Numbered from the stretch's first letter, positions 40,013 through 48,405 are shown. The stretch: 64,000 nt of DNA from Rhizobacter sp. OV335 (GCF_900142965.1 NZ_FRCQ01000002.1:62001-126000); one strand, 5' to 3'. Numbers and translations are program-made. The notes: generated from the sequence alone by a model not told the origin.

Positions 40013-41261
40013 CGTCCGACGGCGGCTCGGCGTGGCGCGCCGGCGGCTTCGGCGTGCGCGGCACCGGCCGCATCTGCGACAGCACCCAGCGCACGCGCGC
40101 CGCATTGACCTCGCCATGCGCATCGAAGCGCGCCAGCTCCAGGTCGGGGTTGTGCAGCAGGCTGGCCAGCCACGCGGCCTCGGCCGGCGTCAGCCGGTCG
40201 ACGCGCTTGTGCAGCAGCTGCGCCGCCGCCGCATGCGCACCGCAGCGGCCCTGGCCCCACGGCACCAGCGACAGGTAGAGGTGCATCACGCGCGCCTTGC
40301 CGAGCGTGCGGTCCAGCTCGACGGCATACAGCAGCTCGCGCAGCTTGCGGGCGTGGCCGCGCGCGCCGCCGGTGTAGACCAGCCGCGCGAGCTGCTGCGA
40401 CAAGGTGCTCGCGCCGCGCTGCGGTTCGAACGACAGCGCGTTGCCGATCTCGTCGAGGTCGTAGCCCGGGTGCTCGTGGAAGCGCTGGTCTTCGGCGGCG
40501 ATCACCGCGCGCGGCAGCCAGGTGCCGAAGCCGCCGGCCGGCACCGCGCCGTCGGCGCCACAGTTCGGCGCCGCATTCAGCAGCGCCTCGGTGCCCAGCC
40601 CGGCGACGCGAAAGCCGTCGAGCCGCGGGTGGAACTCCAACGTGCGCTCGGGCAGGCGCAGCCGCAGGTCGAAGCGCATCAGCCCGTCGACCTGCGCGCG
40701 CGGCAGCTCGGGGATCGTCGACGCGAACAGCGCGAACGCATCGGCGATCGGTGTCACGTCGCCCTGCGCGCTCAGCTCGAGCTGCTGCGGCGTCAGCACC
40801 GCGCGCCATCGGCCGCGCACCGCATGGTCCGCCTCGCCGAGCGCGAAGTCGCCCTGCAGGTTCATGTCGGCATCGCGCGCCAGCGTGACCACCAGGCGCG
40901 TCAGCCGCACCGCATCGCCGGGCAGGCCGATGCCGCGCAGCGCGCACGGCGCGCAGGTGGCTCGCCAGGCATCGGGACCGTCCGGTGCGATCGCGACGCG
41001 ACCGAAGGGCGTGCGCACCGTGCGGCCCTCCAGCACGCGCAGCGTCACCGGGTGCGTCGCGAGCCGGATCACCGCCGGCATGCTGATCGCGCGCTGCCAC
41101 GGGCCGATGTGCAGCGTCTGCGCCCACTCGCCGTCGACCGGCCGCAGCAGGCGCAGCATCGCCCACGCGCCGACCAGCAGCGCGAGCAGCAACGCCACCA
41201 GCACGCCAGCGATCCACAACGCCCATCTTGTCCGCCAATTCGTCACGCGCCAAAGTTTCAC
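39963..41261 (-). CDS. GT51 peptidoglycan glycosyltransferase-like protein of the exosortase operon
   Basis: A 432-residue membrane protein. A transmembrane helix (about residues 14-36) is followed by a 210-residue periplasmic region I do not recognise (possibly AsmA-like beta sheet), then a GT51 domain: EDQRFHEHPG (catalytic Glu257), GASTLSQQ (283-290), RKLRE (305-309) and TPAEAAWLASLLHNP. Motif IV (KxxILExYLN) is degenerate, HLYLSLVPWG. There is no transpeptidase domain. The start is a GTG whose bases overlap the stop of the EpsI-like gene (GTGA), so translation is coupled to the exosortase locus. Lipid II polymerisation is the family reaction; activity here is plausible but unproven. Confidence 0.8.
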   Translation of the reverse strand: MKLWRVTNWRTRWALWIAGVLVALLLALLVGAWAMLRLLRPVDGEWAQTLHIGPWQRAISMPAVIRLATHPVTLRVLEGRTVRTPFGRVAIAPDGPDAWRATCAPCALRGIGLPGDAVRLTRLVVTLARDADMNLQGDFALGEADHAVRGRWRAVLTPQQLELSAQGDVTPIADAFALFASTIPELPRAQVDGLMRFDLRLRLPERTLEFHPRLDGFRVAGLGTEALLNAAPNCGADGAVPAGGFGTWLPRAVIAAEDQRFHEHPGYDLDEIGNALSFEPQRGASTLSQQLARLVYTGGARGHARKLRELLYAVELDRTLGKARVMHLYLSLVPWGQGRCGAHAAAAQLLHKRVDRLTPAEAAWLASLLHNPDLELARFDAHGEVNAARVRWVLSQMRPVPRTPKPPARHAEPPSDATAAPIQQALALALAR

Positions 41262-41803
41262 AATGCCCTCGCTGTCGTGATCGCCTGCCACGGGCCGGTG
41301 CTCTGCCCGAGTTGCGCGGCCCAGAACCAGCTGGAGGCGTCGGTGAAGGCCGCGCCATCGGCCCCGACGATCCGCTCGCACACGCGGGTGCGCTGGCCGT
41401 TGCGCTCGGCGACGAAGCAGCGCCACAGCCGCTGCGCGTCATCGCGCTCCAGCCGGGCCTGCTCGATGCGGTAGCCGAGCCCGCGGTAGCAATCGGCGGC
41501 CGGGTGCAGCATGCGGGTCGGCGTGCGCACCTCGCGCATCACCAGCACCTGCGCACCGTCGGTGAGCCGGGCGATGCGGCCCGGGAACTGCGCGGCGAAA
41601 CGCTGCTCGACGGCGCTCAGTGCGAGCGGACGCAGCGCGCGGCCTTCCCACTCGATCGGCCACTCGGACGCAGCGTCCGCCGCCGTGGTACCCGTGCGGT
41701 CACGCGGCATGCCGAGCATCGGCAGCAGCGCACAGGCCAGCAGCAGCGCCGCGAAGCCCAGCTTGTGCCGCAGGCCATCGCGGTCATTGCGGCGCAGCAT
41801 CAT
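41258..41803 (-). CDS. EpsI-like exosortase-associated protein
   Basis: A 181-residue protein with an N-terminal membrane anchor (about 13-32) and a periplasmic domain. RMLHPAADCYRGLGYRIEQARL resembles the HRPExCYxxxGW core of EpsI (exosortase-associated) proteins in which a Cys and an aromatic residue are conserved; WRCFVAERNGQRTRVCERI gives two further cysteines. It overlaps the end of the exosortase gene by 20 bases. EpsI proteins assist exosortase or polysaccharide export through an unknown mechanism. Two consecutive ATG codons (41803, 41800) leave the exact start open. Confidence 0.7.
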   Translation of the reverse strand: MMLRRNDRDGLRHKLGFAALLLACALLPMLGMPRDRTGTTAADAASEWPIEWEGRALRPLALSAVEQRFAAQFPGRIARLTDGAQVLVMREVRTPTRMLHPAADCYRGLGYRIEQARLERDDAQRLWRCFVAERNGQRTRVCERIVGADGAAFTDASSWFWAAQLGQSTGPWQAITTARAL

Positions 41804-42623
41804 CCGCCTCCCGCATCAGCATCGCCACCGCGGCGCAGACCATCGCCAGCACCGCGAGCCCGATGCCCTGGTGCCAGGCCTCGGCCAGCGGCCCGCGCGA
41901 CTCCAGCGCCACCAGCACGGTGTTGCGCAGCACGTTGCCGCTCAGCACCAGCGCGCCGACCGCGGGCAGCCGCCGCAGGAAGCTGCGTTCGCGCAGCCCG
42001 CCCAGCAAGGCCATCGTGCAGGCGCAGAAGTACGCCATCCACACCATCTGCACGCCGGAGCACGGCGCGTCGACGATCACCAACTGCCCGTCCACCACCA
42101 TCGCGGTGCCGCTGCGTTCGGCCGCCCGGCCGGCGAGTTGCAGCAGCCAGGTGCTGCACTGCGCCGTCACCAGCCGCAGCGGGAAGCCGGCGTAGAACTG
42201 CAGCGACGAAATGACCGGCAGCGACAGCACGGCCAGCCCCGCGAGCGGCAGCGTGGCCTGGCCCGACGGCGCGATGGCGCGCCAGCCGCAGGCCAGCGCC
42301 AGCGCGGCCAGCAGTGCGCCGGCCAGCGGTGGCGCGAGTGCCTGCGACACGGTGGCCAGCAGCGTCAGCGCGCCAGCCGCCACCCACCAGCCCGGCCGCG
42401 CGCTGCCGCGCAAGCCCTGCGCGTGCCACGCGGCCCAGCCGAGCAGCACCGCCACCGCGGCCAGCCCGAGCGGATCGTCCGAGCCATCGACCAGCCGACC
42501 CGCGGCCCAGCGCCAGTGCGGCCACAGCGCCACCACCTGCAGCCCGAGCCAGGCGAGGGGCGGCATCGCTTCGAAGCGCCCCAGCCAGCGGCCGGTGGCG
42601 GAGGTGGACAACACGGTTCCCAT
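41784..42623 (-). CDS. Exosortase (PEP-CTERM transpeptidase-like membrane protease)
   Basis: A 279-residue polytopic membrane protein with about eight helices. The exosortase catalytic residues are in place: Cys188 in DAPCSGVQMVW, Arg233 in GNVLRNTVL and His251 in AWHQGIGL. Exosortases recognise C-terminal PEP-TM-Arg tails and cleave or transfer the protein at the membrane. The directly upstream gene (9-base gap) encodes a protein with precisely such a tail, and no exopolysaccharide genes flank it, unlike the XrtA/EpsH type. I cannot assign a numbered exosortase subtype from memory. Confidence 0.9.
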   Translation of the reverse strand: MGTVLSTSATGRWLGRFEAMPPLAWLGLQVVALWPHWRWAAGRLVDGSDDPLGLAAVAVLLGWAAWHAQGLRGSARPGWWVAAGALTLLATVSQALAPPLAGALLAALALACGWRAIAPSGQATLPLAGLAVLSLPVISSLQFYAGFPLRLVTAQCSTWLLQLAGRAAERSGTAMVVDGQLVIVDAPCSGVQMVWMAYFCACTMALLGGLRERSFLRRLPAVGALVLSGNVLRNTVLVALESRGPLAEAWHQGIGLAVLAMVCAAVAMLMREADDAAPQ

Positions 42624-42632
42624 GGCGCGGCC

Positions 42633-44711
42633 TCATGCCTTCGCTGCCACGCGGCGGCGCTGCAGCGCGACGCCGGCCACGCCGAACACCACCAGCAGCG
42701 CCAGCCAGGCCGCCGGCTCCGGCGTGCTCGGCACCTCGGCGCCGAGCGCGGTCTCGGCCACGCCTTGCGGCAAAGGCAGCGGCTGGTCGACGGTCGGCGC
42801 GAGCGCGGGGTTCGGGTTGCGCACCACCTCGTCGATCGCGATGAAGCTGGTGTACTGCGTCAGCAGGCTGTACTTCAGGCCGAGCGCGGTGATGGCCTCC
42901 TTCTCGGCATTGCCGCCGACCAGCGATTCCTGGTCGCTGAGCGCCGCGATGCGCTGGCGGGCCCACAGGTGGCGCAACGCGGACGAGGTCTGGTCCTCGT
43001 GGCCGGCCACCATCAGCTCTTCGTGCCACGGGCCGTCGGCCGCGCGGCCGTCGAGCACCAGCCTGCCGGCGGCCGGCACGCCGGGGCGCGAGCGCCACTT
43101 GCCCTGCAGCAGCACCGGGCGGCCGCCCAGCACGTCGGGCAGCGCGGCCGGCTCTACGTCGTAGACGTCCAGCCCGTCGAAGCGCGCCTTCAGCTGCGTC
43201 AGCACCGGCGAATCGATCATGCGGCGCAGGCGCTCGGCCTGCGCGGCGGCCTCGGCCGGCTTCGTGACGACGAAGGCCTCGCCCTGGCCGGCACGCGCCA
43301 GGCCTTCGATCAGCGCGCGGTTGACGCTGCTGCCGATGCCGAACGCGAACACGTTGAACTCGTTCAGGTGGCGGCGCACCAGCTGGAACACCTCGGACTC
43401 GACCGTCACGTAGCCGTCGGTCACGACGATCACGCTGCGCGACAGGTCCGCGGGCTTCGGCAGCTCGGCGATGCGGCGCAGCGCCGGCACGATCTCGGTA
43501 CCGCCACCGCCGCTGGTGTTCGCCAGCGTCTGCAATGCGCGCTCGATGTTGGCGCGGGTGGCCGGCACCGAGGTGGGCGACAGCATGCGGCTGCTGCCGG
43601 AGAACAGCATCACGTTGAAGGTGTCGCTCGGGCGCAGGCCGCCGATCAGGTTCTGCATCAGCACCTTCGCGGTGTCCAGCGGGTAGCCGTGCATCGAGCC
43701 CGAGATGTCGACCACGAAGATGTAGTCGCGCGGGCTGACCTGCTGCAGCGGCACGGCCTTCGGCGGCTCGACCATCGCGAGGAAGAAGTTCTCGCCGCCG
43801 GTCTGGTCGTCGCCGCGGTACAGCATCAGGCCGGACGCGATGCGGTCGCCGGCGAGGCGGTAGGTCAGGATGAAGTCACGGTTGTTGGAAGCCTTCGCAT
43901 CGGCAAGGCTCACGCTCGCATGCGCGGTGTCAGCGCCCTGCACGCGGATCTCGTGCGACGACGAGGCGACGTCCTTCACGGCGATCGGCGCGTCGACGCG
44001 CAGCTTCAGGTCGAACGCGGTGTTCGACTCGGCGCCGGCACGCAGGTAGGGCGTCGCGGCCCAGGTCGGCCGGCCGGCCGCATCGGCCGCGGACGGGCTG
44101 CCGTAGCGCGGCCCGACGACGGTCGGGAACACGAAACCGTACTGCGCGTCGGTCGGCACCAGCAACTCGGTGTAGCGCAGCTCCACCGCGACGTCGTCGC
44201 CCGGCAGGATGTTGGCGACGTTCATCTCGAACACATTGGGTCGGTGCTGTTCCAGCAGCGCGCTGGTCTTGCCCTCGCGCTTGGCGTTGTCGTACTCGAT
44301 GCGCGCCTGCTGCTTCTCGCGGATGCGCGCGGTCAGCAGCCGGTTGCCGAGGCGAACGTTCATCGCGTAGATGGCGGCCTGCGTCGAGCCGGGGAAGACG
44401 TAGCGGGCCTCGATCGGCCGCTGGCCTTCGTTGCGGTAGTGCTGCGTGACGGTCACGTCGGCGATCACGCCGCTGATGCGCACGTCGACCGCGGTCGACT
44501 TCAGCGGCAGCCGGTCGGTGCTCGCGTCACCGTTGTCGATGAAGAAGTACGGGCTCTCGCCCTTGCGGGCCTCGGAGTCGTCGGCGCGGGCCGGCGACCA
44601 CGCGAGCGTGAGGATCGCGGCGAACAGCGACAGCGCGATGCACAGCATCACGCGGCCGACGTGGGTGAGCGGGCGGATCGGGTGGAACGGAACGCGGCGC
44701 AGCGGGGGCAT
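42633..44711 (-). CDS. VIT and VWA domain surface protein with PEP-CTERM sorting tail
   Basis: A 692-residue predicted exported protein. A signal peptide (about 1-42) precedes a VIT domain (about 65-190, VTQHYRNEGQRPIEARYVFPG), a VWA domain (about 328-500) with an intact MIDAS start DISGS (335-339) and VVTDGYV, a helical region with KEAITALGLKYSLLTQYTSFIAID typical of inter-alpha-trypsin-inhibitor-like proteins, then a Pro-rich linker and the PEP-CTERM tail: PEP at 664-666, helix at 669-683 and RRR at 685-687. AGGAG precedes ATG 44711. It is the evident substrate of the adjacent exosortase. Metal-dependent adhesion or matrix binding is likely. Confidence 0.92.
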   Translation of the reverse strand: MPPLRRVPFHPIRPLTHVGRVMLCIALSLFAAILTLAWSPARADDSEARKGESPYFFIDNGDASTDRLPLKSTAVDVRISGVIADVTVTQHYRNEGQRPIEARYVFPGSTQAAIYAMNVRLGNRLLTARIREKQQARIEYDNAKREGKTSALLEQHRPNVFEMNVANILPGDDVAVELRYTELLVPTDAQYGFVFPTVVGPRYGSPSAADAAGRPTWAATPYLRAGAESNTAFDLKLRVDAPIAVKDVASSSHEIRVQGADTAHASVSLADAKASNNRDFILTYRLAGDRIASGLMLYRGDDQTGGENFFLAMVEPPKAVPLQQVSPRDYIFVVDISGSMHGYPLDTAKVLMQNLIGGLRPSDTFNVMLFSGSSRMLSPTSVPATRANIERALQTLANTSGGGGTEIVPALRRIAELPKPADLSRSVIVVTDGYVTVESEVFQLVRRHLNEFNVFAFGIGSSVNRALIEGLARAGQGEAFVVTKPAEAAAQAERLRRMIDSPVLTQLKARFDGLDVYDVEPAALPDVLGGRPVLLQGKWRSRPGVPAAGRLVLDGRAADGPWHEELMVAGHEDQTSSALRHLWARQRIAALSDQESLVGGNAEKEAITALGLKYSLLTQYTSFIAIDEVVRNPNPALAPTVDQPLPLPQGVAETALGAEVPSTPEPAAWLALLVVFGVAGVALQRRRVAAKA

Positions 44712-44883
44712 GGTTTTCTCCTGGGCACGCCGCTCGGTGGGCGCGTGGTCGCAAGGATCGGCCGCGCCTGCGAAGCGGGTTCGAAGGCTGATGCGTCGCT
44801 GTGTGAAGTGCGTGTGAACCCTCAAGAGCTGGCATCGGCGCGAGCAAAAGCGCGAGCGGGGTACTTCGATGATGAGCCAGTCT

Positions 44884-45012
44884 CCCGTTCGGACTGAGCT
44901 TGTCGAAGGCCATGCGCGCTGCGGACGCAACCCTTCGACAGGCTCAGGGCGAACGGGGGTTCTTTGCCACTGCCGGGTCCCTTCGAGGACCTTTTGGGCT
45001 CAGGGCGAACGG
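44884..45012. repeat. REP-like inverted repeats (TTCGACAGGCTCAGG-type)
   Basis: Arms 44884-44909 and 44932-44957 are inverted copies of a 26-base unit with three mismatches; a broken third copy follows at 44979-45012 (CCCTTCGA ... GGGCTCAGGGCGAACGG). The core CCTTCGACAGGCTCAG...CGAACGG is a word I recognise as widespread in proteobacterial intergenic regions. Probably a REP/BIME-like cluster; spread by a RAYT transposase is possible but no such gene is in the window. Confidence 0.75.
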
Positions 45013-45042
45013 CGGTTTTGCACGCACAGAACCGATGTGTCG

Positions 45043-45291
45043 CAAAGGCGCGTGCGGGGAGGCTGTGGAGCGCCAATAGGGACGGGGCGCCGGAGCTGGC
45101 TGGTTTCATGGCCCCGCGCGTAGCGCGTTCGTGAACTGACTGTCGCCGACTGTCTGACCACAACGAACGAAGTGAGTGACGGGAGTTTCGGCGACGGGCC
45201 ATGAAACCAGTCAGCGGAGGGAAGTCTTCGCCCCCTACGGGGCGAAGACCGCACCGGCCGGCGAGCCACAGCCTCCCCGCGCGCGCCTTTG
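45043..45291. repeat. 249-base nested inverted-repeat element
   Basis: Outer arms 45043-45068 and 45266-45291 match at 25 of 26 positions as inverted copies. Inside lie further arm pairs: CTGGCTGGTTTCATGGCCC (45096-45114) with its near inverse at 45196-45214, GTCGCCGA (45142-45149) with TCGGCGAC (45188-45195), and a stand-alone perfect hairpin CTTCGCCCC/GGGGCGAAG at 45226-45247. It carries no ORF of note. The layout suits a MITE-like mobile element or a long structured RNA; no target-site duplication was confirmed. Confidence 0.75.
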
Positions 45292-45307
45292 ACGCGCCAA
45301 TACGCGA

Positions 45308-46738
45308 CTATGGGTTCAACGGAAGCGACAGCGTCGCGACCGCGCCGCCCGCCGCGGCGTTCTTCAGCGTGATGCGCCCCTCGTGCAGCTCCGCGATCTC
45401 GCTGACGAACGAGAGCCCGAGGCCGGTGCTCTTCTTGCGCGAATGCGGCCGCGCCAGCGAATAGAACTTCTCGAACACCTTCGATTCGGCGTAGTCGGGA
45501 ATGCCAGGCCCGCTGTCCTGCACGCGCAGGTCGACGGTGCGGCGGTGCAGCTGCAGCGACAGCCGCACCGTACCGCCTTCCGGCGAGAAATCGAGCGCGT
45601 TGTCGAGCAGGTTCGACAGCGCACGCTGCAGCAGGAACGCGTCACCCTCGACGCTCGCGTCAGGCCCGTCTTCCACGACGATCTTCAGCTTGCGCGTCGC
45701 CGCAGCCGCCTGCGCGCTCGCGGCCGCCTCGATCACCAGCGGCCTCAGCGCGACCGGCGCGCGACGCTCCAGGCTGCGCCGCGACTCCAGCGCCGTCAGT
45801 TCCATCATCCGGTCGACCAGCTCCTGGATGCGGTGCGTCTCGCGTGCGATGTTGGCGACGAAGCGCGCCCGGTCGGCATCGGGCATCGGCTCCTGCAGCA
45901 GCTCGGCCGCGCCGCGGATCGCCGACAGCGGGCTCTTCACCTCGTGCGTCAGCGTCTGCACGTAGTCGGCCACGTAGTTGCGCCCGGCCAGCGCATCGCG
46001 CATCTCGTCGTAGGCCGCGCCGATCGCGCCGAGCGCGCGCCGGCCGAGCCGCGGCAGGCTGAAGCTGCGCTGCGCGCGCACATAGCGCACGTAGTCGGCG
46101 ATCAACCCGAACGGCCGCACCAGCCACACCGAGACGATCACCACCAGCAGCAGCACCGCGACCACCGAGGTCACGCCGACCAGCAGCGTCTTGCGCCGCG
46201 CCGCATCGACGAACTGCCCGAAGCTCTGCACCGGCTTGCCGACGCTGACCGCGCCGATGATCTCGTTGCGCGCGCGCACCGGCGCGGCGACGTACATCAC
46301 CGCGGTGCGGTTGTCGTTGTCGATGTCGGGCGTGGTACGCGCGCCGTACTCGCCCTGCAGCGCGCGCCAGACGTCGTGCCACTGCGCGTAGTCCTCGCCG
46401 AGGTGGCGCTGCGTCGAGTCGTAGACCACCTTGCCGACGCGGTCGGTGACGATCAGCCGCAGCTCGACGCGCGTCTTCTCGAAGCCGAAGATGTCGGCCT
46501 TGAAGCGGCGCGCATACAGCGACTCGAACACCGGCGCCAGCGTCTCGGCGCGCAGCGTGCCGTCGCCCGACGAGGCCTCCAGCGTCGCGGCGATCAGGTG
46601 CGCCGTTTCCACCAGCGACTCCTCGGCCGACTCGCGGTAGCGCGGGTCGATGTCGCCGAGCAGCCGGTACATCAGCACGCCGACGCCGAACGCGTAGGCG
46701 AGCAGGATGCCGACGAAGATCCGGGTTCGCTTCGAGAT
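45308..46738 (-). CDS. creC: CreC-like sensor histidine kinase (probable non-canonical start)
   Basis: Inner-membrane sensor of the CreBC system. Landmarks: IDPRYRESAEESLVETAHL, ADIFGFEKTRVELRLIVTDRVGKVVYDS, GQDYS-like GEDYAQWHDVWRALQGEYGART, SVMYVAAPV-like TAVMYVAAPV, second helix, HAMP-like segment, His265 in THEVKSPLSAIRGAAELL, and HATPase boxes NLLDNALDFS, DSGPGIP and STGLGLSFV. The first canonical start in frame is GTG 46678, which would cut the first membrane helix. Upstream, SKRTRIFVGILLAYAFGVGV is open and begins after an ATC codon at 46738 with GGAG before it; using it gives 476 residues, close to 474 in Escherichia coli. I extend to 46738 on that basis. Confidence 0.75.
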   Translation of the reverse strand: MSKRTRIFVGILLAYAFGVGVLMYRLLGDIDPRYRESAEESLVETAHLIAATLEASSGDGTLRAETLAPVFESLYARRFKADIFGFEKTRVELRLIVTDRVGKVVYDSTQRHLGEDYAQWHDVWRALQGEYGARTTPDIDNDNRTAVMYVAAPVRARNEIIGAVSVGKPVQSFGQFVDAARRKTLLVGVTSVVAVLLLVVIVSVWLVRPFGLIADYVRYVRAQRSFSLPRLGRRALGAIGAAYDEMRDALAGRNYVADYVQTLTHEVKSPLSAIRGAAELLQEPMPDADRARFVANIARETHRIQELVDRMMELTALESRRSLERRAPVALRPLVIEAAASAQAAAATRKLKIVVEDGPDASVEGDAFLLQRALSNLLDNALDFSPEGGTVRLSLQLHRRTVDLRVQDSGPGIPDYAESKVFEKFYSLARPHSRKKSTGLGLSFVSEIAELHEGRITLKNAAAGGAVATLSLPLNP

Positions 46739-46739
46739 G

Positions 46740-47474
46740 TCAGCTCTCCGGCTTGGTGGCCGGCAGGTCTTCCGCCAGCGCGTAGCCGGTGCCGCGGTGC
46801 GTCTTGATCGGCTCCAGCGTCGGCGCCACGAGTTTCATCTTCGCGCGCAGCGTCTTCACGTGCGCGTCGACCGTGCGGTCGAGGCTTTCGGTGGCGTCGT
46901 CCCACACGCGCTCGAGCAGCGTGTCGCGCGAGAACACGTGGCCCGGGCGCGAGACCAGCGTCTTCAGCAGCCCGTATTCGTAGCGCGACAGCTCCAGCAG
47001 CTGGCCGTAGAAGCGGATCTGCCGCCGGCCGTCGTCGACCGCGATCGGCAGCGCCGGCTCGGCCGCAGCGACCGCGGCCACCGGTGCCGCGGCCGGCTTG
47101 GTCGCACGGCGCAGCACCGTGCGCACGCGCGCCACCAGCTCGCGCGGCGAGAACGGCTTGGCGACGTAGTCGTCCGCGCCCAGCTCCAGCCCGACCACGC
47201 GGTCGATCTCGTCGCTGCGCGCGGTCAGGAACACCACCGGGATGTCGGCCAGCGCACGGATGCGCTTGAACACCTCGAAGCCGTTGGTGTCGGGCAGGCC
47301 GACATCGAGGATCACCAGCGCTGGCCTCTCTTCCGGCAAGCTCGCCTGCACCAGCGCGACGGCCTCCTCGCCCGTGGCCACCCACGCCGGCTCGAAGCCG
47401 TCGGTGCGCAGCGCGTACTGCAGCGTGTCGGCGATGCCGGGTTCGTCCTCGACGATCAGGATGCGCGGCTTCAT
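46740..47474 (-). CDS. creB: CreB-like OmpR-family response regulator
   Basis: A 244-residue regulator with a receiver domain (VEDEPGI acidic pocket, phospho-acceptor Asp57 in [33 protein letters not shown]) and a C-terminal winged helix of the OmpR type ([33 protein letters not shown] region, then [12 protein letters not shown]). An Ala/Pro-rich linker of about 25 residues separates them. ATG 47474 overlaps the cysK stop (ATGA). CreBC in enterobacteria responds to carbon/energy state and cell-wall stress; the regulon here is unknown. Confidence 0.9.
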   Translation of the reverse strand: MKPRILIVEDEPGIADTLQYALRTDGFEPAWVATGEEAVALVQASLPEERPALVILDVGLPDTNGFEVFKRIRALADIPVVFLTARSDEIDRVVGLELGADDYVAKPFSPRELVARVRTVLRRATKPAAAPVAAVAAAEPALPIAVDDGRRQIRFYGQLLELSRYEYGLLKTLVSRPGHVFSRDTLLERVWDDATESLDRTVDAHVKTLRAKMKLVAPTLEPIKTHRGTGYALAEDLPATKPES

Positions 47475-48391
47475 TCGGTCGGCAGGAAGCCTTCGATCGA
47501 CAGGTAGCGCTCGCCGGTGTCGTAGTTGAACCCGAGTACCGTCGCGCCGGCCGCCAGCTCGGGCAGCTTCTGCGCGATCGCGGCCAGCGTCGCGCCCGAC
47601 GAGATGCCGACCAGCAGGCCTTCCTCGCGCGCGGCGCGGCGCGCCATCTCCTTCGCGGCATCGGGGTCGACCTGGATCACGCCGTCGAGCAGGTCGACGT
47701 GCAGGTTCTTCGGGATGAAGCCGGCACCGATGCCCTGGATCGGGTGCGGGCCGGGCTTGCCGCCGCTGATCACCGGCGACAGCGTCGGCTCGACCGCGAA
47801 CACCTTCAGCTTCGGCCAGCGCGCCTTCAGCACCTTCGCGCAGCCGGTGATGTGGCCGCCGGTGCCGACGCCGGTGATCAGCGCGTCGATGCCGCTCGGG
47901 AAGTCGGCGGCGATCTCCTCGGCGGTGGTGCGCACGTGGACGTCGATGTTGGCCGGGTTGTCGAACTGCTGCGGCATCCAGGCGCCGGGGGTCTCGGCCA
48001 CCAGTTCGTTGGCGCGGGCGATCGAGCCGTTCATGCCCTTCTCGCGCGGTGTCAGCACGAAGGTCGCGCCGTAGGCCAGTATCAGGCGCCGGCGCTCGAC
48101 GCTCATGCTCTCGGGCATTACCAGCACCAGCTTGTAGCCCTTCACCGCGGCGACCATCGCGAGGCCCACGCCGGTGTTGCCCGAGGTCGGCTCGATGATC
48201 GTGCTGCCCGGCTTCAGCGCGCCGCTCGCCTCGGCGGCCTCGACCATCGCGAGCGCGATGCGGTCCTTGATGGAGCCGCCGGGGTTCGAGCGCTCGCTCT
48301 TCACATAGACCTGGTGCGTGCCGCCGAACAGGCGGTTGATGCGGATGTGCGGCGTGTTGCCGATGGTCTGCAGAACGTTCGATGCGAGCAT
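47471..48391 (-). CDS. cysK: Cysteine synthase A (O-acetylserine sulfhydrylase)
   Basis: A 306-residue PLP enzyme condensing O-acetyl-L-serine with sulfide to cysteine. Schiff-base Lys42 sits in [11 protein letters not shown], the substrate loop is PTSGNTG, and the phosphate-binding loop [10 protein letters not shown] and the [13 protein letters not shown] stretch identify the CysK rather than CysM subgroup. GGAGGT is four bases before ATG 48391. Its start is only 48 bases from hemE on the other strand, so the two share a short bidirectional control region; creBC follow in the same operon. Confidence 0.93.
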   Translation of the reverse strand: MLASNVLQTIGNTPHIRINRLFGGTHQVYVKSERSNPGGSIKDRIALAMVEAAEASGALKPGSTIIEPTSGNTGVGLAMVAAVKGYKLVLVMPESMSVERRRLILAYGATFVLTPREKGMNGSIARANELVAETPGAWMPQQFDNPANIDVHVRTTAEEIAADFPSGIDALITGVGTGGHITGCAKVLKARWPKLKVFAVEPTLSPVISGGKPGPHPIQGIGAGFIPKNLHVDLLDGVIQVDPDAAKEMARRAAREEGLLVGISSGATLAAIAQKLPELAAGATVLGFNYDTGERYLSIEGFLPTE

Positions 48392-48405
48392 GGATACCTC
48401 CGTCG

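Larger units (their letters stand above)
44712..45307. other. Gene-free interval of about 600 bases with two kinds of inverted repeats
   Basis: No convincing gene is present. The interval between the VIT-protein start and creC holds a 26-base inverted repeat with a third partial copy (44884-45012) and a larger nested inverted-repeat structure (45043-45291), both listed separately. The VIT-operon promoter should lie in 44712-44880, but no strong sigma70 hexamers are seen there. Confidence 0.7.

Noticed and set aside
41511-44897. 1128-codon plus-strand open frame across the exosortase operon
   Set aside because: It is antisense to four genes with clear motifs; its translation is low-complexity His/Arg/Gln/Ala-rich, the usual shadow of GC-rich coding DNA.
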